This document shows positions 16,703-24,787 of a stretch of 64,000 nt of DNA, piece by piece. The stretch's first letter is position 1. Every line of letters starts with the position of its first letter. Made by a program: the position numbers and the translations under genes. The notes under the pieces were generated by a model. That model saw nothing but the letters and a program-made list of their open reading frames with translations. It was not told the origin of the DNA and made no database searches. Source of the stretch: Palsa-1033 sp963735455 (GTDB lineage: Bacteria; Chloroflexota; Limnocylindria; Limnocylindrales; CSP1-4); the NCBI GenBank assembly GCA_963735455.1, contig CAVTKZ010000003.1:310001-374000 (forward strand). The letters are read 5' to 3'.

Positions 16703-18268
16703 ATGACCGAGCTCGAGCAGGGGTCGGCCGGTGGCGAGCGACGCCGGCGGAGCGGCGGCCGCCCCACCGGGGAGCGCAGCCGGCTGCCCCAGCAGCGGCC
16801 GTGGGCCCAGCCGCGGATGCCCTACCGGCCGACCGAGGCGGTCTCGGCCGACGAGCTCGAGGCGATCCACGACGCCTCGATGCGGGTCCTCGAGGAGATC
16901 GGCATGGACTTCCTCGATCCCGGCGCGCGCAGCCTGCTGGCCGCTGCCGGGGCGCGCGTGGAGCCCGGCACGGAACGGGTCCGCTTCGATCGGGCGATGG
17001 TCGCCGAGCTGATCCGGACGGCGCCCAGCTCGTTCACCCTGCACGCCCGCAACCCGGCCCACGACCTCCACATCGGCGGGGACTACCTCGCGTTCGGATC
17101 GGTCGCCAGCGCCCCCAACGTGGCCGACCTCGACCGTGGCCGGCGGGTCGGAAATCGAGCCGACTACCAGGACCTGGTCCGGCTCAGCCAGATGCTCAAC
17201 AGCGTCCATTTCCTGGCCGGCTACCCCGTCGAGCCGATCGACATCCACGCCTCGATCCGCCACCTCGACGCCACGTTCGACGCCCTGACCCTGGCCGACA
17301 AGCCGATTCATGCCTACAGCCTCGGCCGCCAGCGCAATCTCGATTGCCTGGAGATGGTCCGAATTGCCCGGGGCGTGGATGAGGCGGCGCTCGACACGCA
17401 GCCGTCGATCTTCACGATCATCAACTCGAGCTCACCGCTGCGCCTCGACACGCCGATGATCCACGGCATCCTGGAGTATTCGGCTCGCAACCAGGTGATC
17501 GTGATGACCCCGTTCACGCTGGCCGGAGCGATGGCCCCGGTCACCCTGGCCGGCGCCCTGGCCGAGCAGAATGCCGAGGCGCTCGCCGGGGTCGTCCTGA
17601 CCCAGGTCGTCCGACCGGGTGCACCGGTCGTCTACGGCGGCTTCACCTCGAACGTCGACATGCAGTCCGGCGCGCCGGCCTTCGGCACGCCCGAGTACAT
17701 GCGTACGGCGATGATCGGCGGCCAGCTCGCCCGCCGCTACGGCTTGCCCTACCGGTCGTCGAACGTGTCGGCCGCCAACGCCGTTGACGCCCAGGCGGCC
17801 TACGAGTCGGTCTTCGCCCTGTGGGGCGCGATCATGGGCGGGGTCAACTTCCTGATGCACGGCGCCGGCTGGATGGAGGGCGGCCTGCACGCGGGATTCG
17901 AGAAGATGATCCTCGACGCGGAGCTCCTCGGGATGGTCGCCGCCTTCCTCGAGCCGGTCGTCGTCGACGAGGACAGCCTGGCCCTCGGCGCGATCCGGGA
18001 GGTCGGGCCGGGCGGCCATTTCTTCGGCGCGGCGCATACCCAGTCGCGCTTCCGGAACGCGTTCCACAAGCCGATGATCTCGGACTGGCGGAACTACGAG
18101 ACGTGGCAGGAAGCGGGCAGTCCCGAGGCGGCCGGCAAGGCGAACCGGATCTGGAAGGAGCTCCTGGCGGCCTACGAGCCGCCGCCGATCGATCCGGCGA
18201 TCGCGGACGAGCTGGCGGCCTTCGTTGCCCGGCGCAAGGCCGAGGGCGGCGTGAAGACCGACTTCTGA
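16703..18268 (+). CDS. MttB-superfamily (trimethylamine/glycine betaine-type) methyltransferase, non-pyrrolysine
   Basis: A 521-residue member of the trimethylamine methyltransferase (MttB) superfamily. Family features include EEIGMDFLDPGARSLLAAAGA near residues 65-85, LHARNPAHDLHIGG, and the conserved barrel segments VYGGFTSNVDMQSGAPAFGTPE and GGVNFLMHGAGWMEGGL. The frame is uninterrupted by UAG, so it is not a pyrrolysine enzyme; such homologues include the glycine-betaine methyltransferase MtgB. In characterised members the methyl group goes to a corrinoid protein, but none is encoded nearby. Its stop overlaps the start of a dimethylglycine dehydrogenase-like gene. The N-terminal ~35 residues are basic and low-complexity. 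Confidence 0.82.
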   Translation: MTELEQGSAGGERRRRSGGRPTGERSRLPQQRPWAQPRMPYRPTEAVSADELEAIHDASMRVLEEIGMDFLDPGARSLLAAAGARVEPGTERVRFDRAMVAELIRTAPSSFTLHARNPAHDLHIGGDYLAFGSVASAPNVADLDRGRRVGNRADYQDLVRLSQMLNSVHFLAGYPVEPIDIHASIRHLDATFDALTLADKPIHAYSLGRQRNLDCLEMVRIARGVDEAALDTQPSIFTIINSSSPLRLDTPMIHGILEYSARNQVIVMTPFTLAGAMAPVTLAGALAEQNAEALAGVVLTQVVRPGAPVVYGGFTSNVDMQSGAPAFGTPEYMRTAMIGGQLARRYGLPYRSSNVSAANAVDAQAAYESVFALWGAIMGGVNFLMHGAGWMEGGLHAGFEKMILDAELLGMVAAFLEPVVVDEDSLALGAIREVGPGGHFFGAAHTQSRFRNAFHKPMISDWRNYETWQEAGSPEAAGKANRIWKELLAAYEPPPIDPAIADELAAFVARRKAEGGVKTDF

Positions 18269-20724
18269 TGAAGGCGTCGACCCAGGTCGTGGTGATCGGT
18301 GGCGGAGTTGTCGGCTGCAGCGTCCTGTATCACCTGACCAGGGCGGGCTGGACCGACGTCGTCCTGCTCGAGCGGCGCGAGCTGACGTCGGGCTCGACCT
18401 GGCACTCGGCGGGCGGGATGCACACCCTCAACGGCGACCCGAATGTCTCGAAGCTCCAGCAGTACACGATCAAGCTCTACAAGGAGATCGAGCGGCTCTC
18501 CGGACAGGACTGCTCGATCCACCTGCCGGGCGGCCTGATGCTGGCCGACACGCCGGTCCGGATGGACTTCCTGCGGATGGCCCAGGCTCGCGGCCGCTAC
18601 CTGGGGATGGACCTCGAGCTGATCACCCCGTCCGAGGCCCGGACGCTCTTTCCGCTGCTCGACGAGGACCACTTCGTGGGTGCCCTGTATGACCCGGTCG
18701 AGGGCCACGTGGACCCGTCGGGGGTCACCAATGCCTACGCGATCGCGGCCCGCCTGGCCGGCGCCCAGATCGAGCGCAACACCTGGGTCGACGCCCTCAG
18801 CCAGCGGCCCGATGGCAGCTGGGACGTCCACACCGGGAGCGGCGGGGCGATCCACGCCGAGCACGTGGTCAACGCCGGCGGGCTGTGGGCCCGCGAGGTC
18901 GGCCGGATGGCGGGGATCGAGCTGCCGGTCCTGGCGATGGAGCACATGTACCTGGTCACCCAGGACATGCCCGAGGTCGCGGCCCACATGGCGGCCACCG
19001 GGCGCGAGATGCCGATGTCGCTCGATTTCGGCGGCGAGATCTACATCCGCCAGGAGCAGAACGGGATGCTCCTGGGCACCTACGAGCAGGCCTGCGTGCC
19101 GTGGTCGCCGCGCGAGACGCCGTGGGACTTCGGGGCGCAGCTGCTCAAGCCCGACATCGACCGGATCGCGCCCGAGCTCGAGGTCGCGTTCCGCCATTTT
19201 CCGGCGCTGGGCACAACCGGGATCAAGCGGATCGTCAACGGGCCGTTCACCTTCTCGCCCGACGGCAATCCGCTGATCGGGCCGATTCGGGGACTACCTA
19301 ACTTCTGGGTCGCGTGCGCGGTGATGGCCGGCCTGTCGCAGGGCGGCGGGGTCGGCCTGGCGCTCGCCAACTGGATGGTCGAGGGCGATTCCGGTCTCGA
19401 TATCTGGGGCATGGACGTGGCCCGCTACGGCGACTATGCCAACCTCGCCTTCACCAACGCCAAGGTCCGCGAGAACTATGCCCGCCGCTTCCGGATCGCC
19501 TTTCCGAACGAAGAGCTGCCGGCCGCCCGGCCACTCCTGACGACGCCGATCTACGACCGGCTCGACGCCCTGAACGCCGTGTGGGGCGCGTCATTCGGCC
19601 TGGAGCATGCGCTCTGGTTCCAGGCGCCGGGCAAGGAGCCGGTCGAAGAGGTGACCTTCCGGCGCTCGAACGCCTGGGCCCAGGTGGCGGCCGAGTGCGC
19701 CGCGGTCCGCGAACGGGTCGGCCTGATCGAGATCTCGAACTTCGCCAAGTACCGGGTGACCGGTCCGGGCTCCGCGGCCTGGCTGTCGAGCCTGCTGACC
19801 AACCGGCTGCCGGCCGTCGGCCGGATCAGCCTGACGGCCATGCTCAACCCGGCTGGCCGGATCGTGGCCGAGTTCACGCTCGCCCACGTCCGTGGCGGCG
19901 ACGTGCCGGACGAGTACCTGTTGTTCGGGTCGCAGGTCGCCGAGGTTCACCACAGCCGCTGGTTCATCGACCACCTGCCGTCCGATGGCACGGTCAGCTT
20001 CGAGGTTCTCGGGCTGGACCTGGTCGGCCTGGCCGTGGCCGGCCCCCGTGCCCGGGACCTGCTCTCGCTGCTGACCGACACGGACCTCGCATCCGAGGCG
20101 TTCCGCTTCCTGGACTTCCGCTCGATCGAGCTCGGCAGCATCCCGGCCCTCGTCGGCCGGATCAGCTACAGCGGCGAGCTGGGCTACGAGATCTGGGTCG
20201 CACCGGAATACCAGCGGGTGCTCTTCGATCGGCTGATGGCCGCCGGGCAGGCCTTGGGCATCCGTCCGTTCGGCCAGCGCGCGCTGATGTCCCTCCGCCT
20301 GGAGAAGAGCTACGGCACCTGGTTCCGCGAATACCGCCCGATCTACACGCCCCTCGAGGCGGGGATCACGGCCTACATCCGGCTGGACCACGACTTCGTG
20401 GGCCGGGCGGCCTACGAGGCCGAGGTGGTCCGGGGACCGGAGCGGCGCCTCGTCACGCTGGTCGTCGAGCCCGATCCCGATGATCCGGCCGACGTGATCG
20501 GCGACGAGCCGATCTGGCACCACGGCGAAGTCGTCGGCTGGGTGACGTCCGGCGGCTACGGTCATCACACCGGCCTGTCGCTCGCCCTGGGCTACATCCC
20601 CGCGGACCTCGCCCGGCCCGGTCAGGACCCGGGTTTCGAGGTTGAGATCCTCGGCCGGCGTCGGCCGGCGGAGCTGCGCTTCGAGGCGGTCTACGACCCC
20701 ACCGGCCGGCTGATGCGCCAATGA
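18268..20724 (+). CDS. FAD-dependent dimethylglycine/sarcosine dehydrogenase with GcvT domain
   Basis: An 818-residue fusion of a DAO-type FAD oxidase domain (about residues 1-400) and a GcvT-like tetrahydrofolate-binding domain (about 440-818), as in dimethylglycine and sarcosine dehydrogenases. The dinucleotide motif is VIGGGVVGCSVLYHL (residues 9-23) and His46 in STWHSAGG is the expected covalent FAD attachment. PDGNPLIGPIRGLPNFW and the GcvT segments SYSGELGYEIWV and LMSLRLEKSYGTW are typical. It would remove an N-methyl group as formaldehyde captured on folate. The start overlaps the MttB-family stop (TGATG) and its end overlaps the next gene by ATGA. Confidence 0.87.
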   Translation: MKASTQVVVIGGGVVGCSVLYHLTRAGWTDVVLLERRELTSGSTWHSAGGMHTLNGDPNVSKLQQYTIKLYKEIERLSGQDCSIHLPGGLMLADTPVRMDFLRMAQARGRYLGMDLELITPSEARTLFPLLDEDHFVGALYDPVEGHVDPSGVTNAYAIAARLAGAQIERNTWVDALSQRPDGSWDVHTGSGGAIHAEHVVNAGGLWAREVGRMAGIELPVLAMEHMYLVTQDMPEVAAHMAATGREMPMSLDFGGEIYIRQEQNGMLLGTYEQACVPWSPRETPWDFGAQLLKPDIDRIAPELEVAFRHFPALGTTGIKRIVNGPFTFSPDGNPLIGPIRGLPNFWVACAVMAGLSQGGGVGLALANWMVEGDSGLDIWGMDVARYGDYANLAFTNAKVRENYARRFRIAFPNEELPAARPLLTTPIYDRLDALNAVWGASFGLEHALWFQAPGKEPVEEVTFRRSNAWAQVAAECAAVRERVGLIEISNFAKYRVTGPGSAAWLSSLLTNRLPAVGRISLTAMLNPAGRIVAEFTLAHVRGGDVPDEYLLFGSQVAEVHHSRWFIDHLPSDGTVSFEVLGLDLVGLAVAGPRARDLLSLLTDTDLASEAFRFLDFRSIELGSIPALVGRISYSGELGYEIWVAPEYQRVLFDRLMAAGQALGIRPFGQRALMSLRLEKSYGTWFREYRPIYTPLEAGITAYIRLDHDFVGRAAYEAEVVRGPERRLVTLVVEPDPDDPADVIGDEPIWHHGEVVGWVTSGGYGHHTGLSLALGYIPADLARPGQDPGFEVEILGRRRPAELRFEAVYDPTGRLMRQ

Positions 20725-22964
20725 CCGAAGGAGGCCGGATCGTGGTCGATGCCGCGCCGGTCGACTATCGACCCGGTGATTCGATCGCGGACGCGCTGCT
20801 GCGGGCCGGCCAGCATCCCGGCCGGGGGGGCACCTTGTGCCTGGCCGGCGACTGCGGCAACTGCGTCGCCGAGGTGGACGGGATCGCCTGGATCCGGACC
20901 TGCCAGACGGCGTGCTGGCCCGGCCTCGCGGTGCAGCGCCACCCGGCCAGGGGCGGGCCAGGCGGGGGTGGGCCGGTCATCCATCCGGTGGCCCAGCCCG
21001 ACGTCACCCGGCCGCCGCTCGCCCGCGAGACGCCGGTTCGCCGGCTGACCGTGGAGCTCGTCGTGATTGGTGCCGGCGAGAGCGGCTCGGCCGCCGCCGC
21101 CGGGGCGCGGTCCCGCGGCCGGGAGGTCCTCCTCCTTGATGCCGGGGACGACGCCGAGGTCGTCGCGATCTACGGCGGTCCGACGGTGATCGTCCGGACA
21201 TCGACGGGGATGATCCACGTCCATGCCGGCGAGGTGATCGTGGCGACTGGCGCCGCCGAGCTCCAGCCCGCCTGCCCGGGCAACGGATTGGTCGGCTTGC
21301 TGACGGCGCGGGCGGCCGAGCGCCTCCACGCGGCAGGCGTCGATCTCGGGGTTGCGGTCGCCGTCGGCCAGCCGCCGCGCGACGTGCCGTGCACCGTCCT
21401 CGCCGGACGGCTCGTCCGGATCGAGGGCACGGAGCGGGTGTCGGCCGTCGTCACCGCGACCGGCGAGGGCGTGACGGCCGCCGAGGTCACGACGCCCTGC
21501 GAGACCCTCATCCTGGGACTGGGCCGGGCGCCGCGCGATCTCCTTGCCCGGATGTCCGCCGACCTGCCCGTCTCGGTCATTGGACCCGCGGCCGGATCGT
21601 TCCCGCTGCCGCCGGCCCCGACCGCCGGGGTCATCTGTCCGTGCGTGGGCGTCGGCGTTGACGATCTCGAGGGTGTCTGGCAGCGCGGATTCCAGGAGCT
21701 CGAGCTGGTCAAGCGGGCCAGCCTGGCCGGAACCGGGACCTGCCAGGGAAGCGTCTGCCTGCCCCACGTCCGGGCGTGGGTGGCGAGCAAGTCGGGGACG
21801 GTTCCCGAGCCGTTCACCGCCCGGCCGGCGTCGCGCCAGATCACCCTGGCCGAGGCCGCGGCCGACGTTCGCCTCGACGTCTTCAAGCGGACCCCGCTCC
21901 ACGACGAGCACCTCGCCGCCGGCGGGCGGCTGGATCGCTTCGGTGGCTGGTGGCGGCCGTGGACGTACGGCGACCACGTCGCCGAATACTGGGCCGTCCG
22001 GGAGGCCGTCTCGATCGGCGATGTGAGCACCCTGGGCAAGCTGATCGTCTCCGGCCCGGACGTCGTCGAGCTGCTCGAACGGGTCTACCCGAACCACGTG
22101 GCGGACATCCGTCCCGGGCGTTCCCGCTACGCGCTCCTCCTCAACGAGCGTGGCCACCTGATCGATGACGGGATGATCTGCCGCGAAGCCGAGACCCGGT
22201 TCGTCCTGACCTTCACGTCCGGCGGCGCAGGCAATGCCGAGATGTGGCTGCGCGACTGGATCGAGGCCTGGGGCCTCCGGGTCCGGGTCCTGGACCGGAC
22301 CATGTCGCTCGCGGCGATCAACGTGACCGGGCCGCTCGCCGCCCAGCTCCTTGGCCGGGCAGGCCTCGCCGAGCCGCCCCGTTTCCTCGCCCATGCCCAC
22401 GCCGAGGTCGCCGGCGTGCCCTGCCACGTGATGCGCCTGAGCTTCACGGGCGAAGCGTCGTTCGAGCTCCACCATCCGGTCGACCGCTCGGTCGAGCTGT
22501 GGCGGGCGCTGCTCGAGCTCGGCCGCGACCTCGGGATCCGGCCGCACGGCCTGCGGACCCTGTTCGGGCTGCGCCTGGAGAAGGGTCACGTGATCGTGGG
22601 CATGGACACCGAGCTCGATTCGACGCCGCACAAGCTGGGGATGGACTGGGCGGTCCGGATGGACAAACCAGAGTTCCTCGGCCGAAGCGCCCTGTTGCGC
22701 ACGTCGGTCTTGCCGGATTCGCGCCGTCTTGTCGGGCTGACGATGCCGGGCGCGGCCCCGATCGAGGGCAGCCCGATCTGGGCGGACGAGGCGATCGTGG
22801 GCCACGTCACGTCGAGCTTCGACTCGCCACTGCTCGGCCGGGCGGTGATGCTCGGCTGGCTGAAGCGCTCGCCGTTCCCCGCCGAGGTCCGGGTCGACGG
22901 CCGGACCGCGACCGTCAGCGCAACCCCGTTCTACGATCCGGAGGGCCGCCGTGCTCGCGCTTGA
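20721..22964 (+). CDS. Compact sarcosine oxidase alpha-subunit-like protein (2Fe-2S / FAD / BFD / GcvT)
   Basis: A 747-residue modular protein with SoxA domain order. An N-terminal 2Fe-2S ferredoxin-like domain has Cys40, Cys45, Cys48 and Cys61; a Rossmann region begins VVIGAGESGSAAAAG (~114-128); a BFD-like cluster site has Cys306/Cys308 and Cys341/Cys346; a GcvT domain runs ~385 to the end (LTFTSGGAGNAEMWLRDW, LFGLRLEKGHVIVG). Typical SoxA is ~950-1000 residues. Here the FAD/pyridine-nucleotide region after residue ~145 is much shortened, from DAGDD almost directly to GEVIVATGA. The combination suggests electron transfer plus folate binding with a reduced nucleotide site. It would associate with the SoxB-, SoxD- and SoxG-like products downstream. 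Confidence 0.82.
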   Translation: MTEGGRIVVDAAPVDYRPGDSIADALLRAGQHPGRGGTLCLAGDCGNCVAEVDGIAWIRTCQTACWPGLAVQRHPARGGPGGGGPVIHPVAQPDVTRPPLARETPVRRLTVELVVIGAGESGSAAAAGARSRGREVLLLDAGDDAEVVAIYGGPTVIVRTSTGMIHVHAGEVIVATGAAELQPACPGNGLVGLLTARAAERLHAAGVDLGVAVAVGQPPRDVPCTVLAGRLVRIEGTERVSAVVTATGEGVTAAEVTTPCETLILGLGRAPRDLLARMSADLPVSVIGPAAGSFPLPPAPTAGVICPCVGVGVDDLEGVWQRGFQELELVKRASLAGTGTCQGSVCLPHVRAWVASKSGTVPEPFTARPASRQITLAEAAADVRLDVFKRTPLHDEHLAAGGRLDRFGGWWRPWTYGDHVAEYWAVREAVSIGDVSTLGKLIVSGPDVVELLERVYPNHVADIRPGRSRYALLLNERGHLIDDGMICREAETRFVLTFTSGGAGNAEMWLRDWIEAWGLRVRVLDRTMSLAAINVTGPLAAQLLGRAGLAEPPRFLAHAHAEVAGVPCHVMRLSFTGEASFELHHPVDRSVELWRALLELGRDLGIRPHGLRTLFGLRLEKGHVIVGMDTELDSTPHKLGMDWAVRMDKPEFLGRSALLRTSVLPDSRRLVGLTMPGAAPIEGSPIWADEAIVGHVTSSFDSPLLGRAVMLGWLKRSPFPAEVRVDGRTATVSATPFYDPEGRRARA

Positions 22965-23340
22965 GACGGTCCGCGGGTCGCGGGTGGTGGCCGACCCGGC
23001 CGTGCTTGACGGGCTCGTCGTGGTCCAGGGCACGCTCGTCCTGCGCTTCGCCCCGGATGACGCCTTCGTCCTGCCCCTGGAGCCGGAAGGGCGCCTCGAC
23101 GCGGCGGACCCGGAGGCAATCGTCGTCGAGGAGGCCGGCTTCGTCGGCTGCTGGCTGACGCCGGGCCAGCTGGCGGACCAGGTCATCCCCCACGTCGACT
23201 GGGTCCTGCCGGAGGCTCGGCCGGCCCTGGCCCAGGGCTTCGTGGCCGGCGTGCCCTGCAAGCTGTGGCTCGAAGCGGGCCGGGCGCTGCTGCTGTGCGC
23301 CGCGCCCTATGCCCACGAGCTGGCGGAGCGGCTGGGATGA
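22951..23340 (+). CDS. Small protein in the SoxG position, possible sarcosine oxidase gamma-like subunit
   Basis: A 129-residue protein without a confidently recognised domain. It overlaps the SoxA-like gene by 14 bp and the SoxB-like gene by ATGA, so it is surely translated with them. A conserved-looking segment near the C-terminus (AGVPCKLWLEAGRALLLCAAPYAHELAERL) recalls the end of some sarcosine-oxidase-associated small subunits, but canonical SoxG is about 200 residues. Calling it gamma-like is inference from gene order. It contains no predicted membrane segment or signal peptide. Confidence 0.5.
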   Translation: MLALETVRGSRVVADPAVLDGLVVVQGTLVLRFAPDDAFVLPLEPEGRLDAADPEAIVVEEAGFVGCWLTPGQLADQVIPHVDWVLPEARPALAQGFVAGVPCKLWLEAGRALLLCAAPYAHELAERLG

Positions 23341-24545
23341 ACGAGTTCGTCGAGACGATCCTGGCCCTCGAGTGGCATCCGCCCAGGACGTCGTACGACG
23401 TCGTGATCATCGGTGGCGGCGGCCACGGCCTGGCCACCGCCTACTACCTGGCGACCCGCCACGGGATCACCAACGTCGCCGTCCTCGAGGCCAACTACAT
23501 CGGCTCGGGCAACTCCGGCCGGAACACCACGATCATCCGGGCGAACTACGGCATCCCCGAGTCGATCCGCTTCTACCAGCACAGCCTGGAGCTGTATCGG
23601 ACGCTCGAGGACGAGACCGGCAGCTGGATCATGCACAACACGAAGGGCCTCCTGTGGCTGGCCCACACCGAATCGGCGATGCGCGCCGAACGTGCCCGCT
23701 GCCTGCTTAACGTGGCCTGCGGGGCCGAGACGGTGATGGTCACGCCCGAGGAGGCCCGGACCATCTGCCCCCAGCTCGACCTGTCGGGCGGCGGCCGCTA
23801 CCCCGTCCTGGGTGCCTCGTACCACGTCGGGGCCGCCACGGCCCGTCACGATCGGGTGGTGTGGGCCTATGCCCAGGGCGCGCTGCGAGCGGGGGTCGAT
23901 GTCCTCCAGCACACGCCGGTGACGGGCCTGATCCGCGACGGCGAGCGGGTCGCCGGGGTCGAGACGGCGAACGGGCCGATCAGCGCCGGCATCGTCCTGA
24001 GCGCAGTCGGCGGGAATGTCTCGACCGTGGCGGCGATGGCCGACGTCCGCCTGCCGATCCGGACCCACCCGCTGCAGGCGTTCGTGACCAACGCCTACGC
24101 CCAGGGCTTCGGGCCGATCATCAGCGACACTGAGCTCTTCTGCTACGTCTCGCAGACCGCCCGGGGCCAGATGCTGATGGGCGCCGAGTTCGACCCGCAG
24201 CCGTCCTACTCGCTGGGCTCGAGCTTCAATTTCCTGCAGAGCTGCTCGGCCAAGGTGACCCACCTCCTGCCGTTCCTGCGCGACCTGCGGATCCTCCGCC
24301 AGTGGACCGGGATCTGCGACATCTCGACCGACTTCTCGCCGATCATGGGCGAGACGGGTGTGCCGGGCTTCCTGGTCACGACCGGCTGGGGGACCTGGGG
24401 CTTCAAGGCGATCCCGGCCGGCGGCGAGCAGATGGCCGAGCTGATCGCGACCGGCCGGACGCCCACGCTGCTCGAGCCATTCCGGCTCGACCGCTTCGCC
24501 CGCGACCTGCCGATGGCCGACCAGGGCTCGACCGGGACCCGCTGA
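23337..24545 (+). CDS. soxB: Sarcosine oxidase beta-subunit-like FAD oxidoreductase
   Basis: A 402-residue DAO-family flavoprotein matching the β subunit of heterotetrameric sarcosine oxidase, which carries the amine-oxidising FAD. The N-terminus RTSYDVVIIGGGGHGLATAYYLA (about residues 17-39) holds the dinucleotide motif. GSGNSGRNTTIIRANYG follows, the SoxB-type sequence where covalent FMN and FAD sites cluster. The C-terminus has GVPGFLVTTGWGTWGFKAIPAGG, typical for SoxB. It overlaps the SoxG-like and SoxD-like genes by ATGA-type junctions. Substrate may be sarcosine or another secondary N-methyl amino acid. Confidence 0.85.
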   Translation: MNEFVETILALEWHPPRTSYDVVIIGGGGHGLATAYYLATRHGITNVAVLEANYIGSGNSGRNTTIIRANYGIPESIRFYQHSLELYRTLEDETGSWIMHNTKGLLWLAHTESAMRAERARCLLNVACGAETVMVTPEEARTICPQLDLSGGGRYPVLGASYHVGAATARHDRVVWAYAQGALRAGVDVLQHTPVTGLIRDGERVAGVETANGPISAGIVLSAVGGNVSTVAAMADVRLPIRTHPLQAFVTNAYAQGFGPIISDTELFCYVSQTARGQMLMGAEFDPQPSYSLGSSFNFLQSCSAKVTHLLPFLRDLRILRQWTGICDISTDFSPIMGETGVPGFLVTTGWGTWGFKAIPAGGEQMAELIATGRTPTLLEPFRLDRFARDLPMADQGSTGTR

Positions 24546-24784
24546 TGCCCGAGCTCGACTGCCCGAACTGCGGCCGCCGGCCGATCGAGGAGTTCGCCTT
24601 CGGCGGCGAGCGCCCGTCGGTCCCCGACCGGATCAGCGATCCGCTGGAGCGCGACGTCGACTATGCCTGGATGCACGACAACCCGAACGGCCCGACCGTC
24701 GAGCGCTGGTTCCACGCCGCGGGTTGCCGGCGCTGGCTGACGGTGCGCAGGAACACGTCGGTCGACGCCGTGGTGGCAGACTGA
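24545..24784 (+). CDS. soxD: Sarcosine oxidase delta-subunit-like zinc protein
   Basis: A 79-residue SoxD-family subunit. The zinc ligands are visible: CPNCG at residues 6-10, then a His and Cys in WFHAAGCRRWLTVRRNT near residue 60. RPIEEFAFGG and the WMHDNPNGP region are characteristic of SoxD. Translation is coupled to soxB (TGATG). In the known oxidase the δ subunit binds zinc and stabilises the α/β complex. Confidence 0.85.
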   Translation: MPELDCPNCGRRPIEEFAFGGERPSVPDRISDPLERDVDYAWMHDNPNGPTVERWFHAAGCRRWLTVRRNTSVDAVVAD

Positions 24785-24787
24785 GCC

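Noticed and set aside
16703..18268. Pyrrolysine-containing trimethylamine methyltransferase
   Set aside because: The frame has no in-frame UAG and no pyl genes are in the window, so a non-pyrrolysine MttB homologue is the better call.
20691..23261. 856-residue open frame on the minus strand opposite the SoxA-like gene
   Set aside because: Shadow of high-GC third-position bias: no domains, and the sense gene carries clear Fe-S and GcvT motifs.
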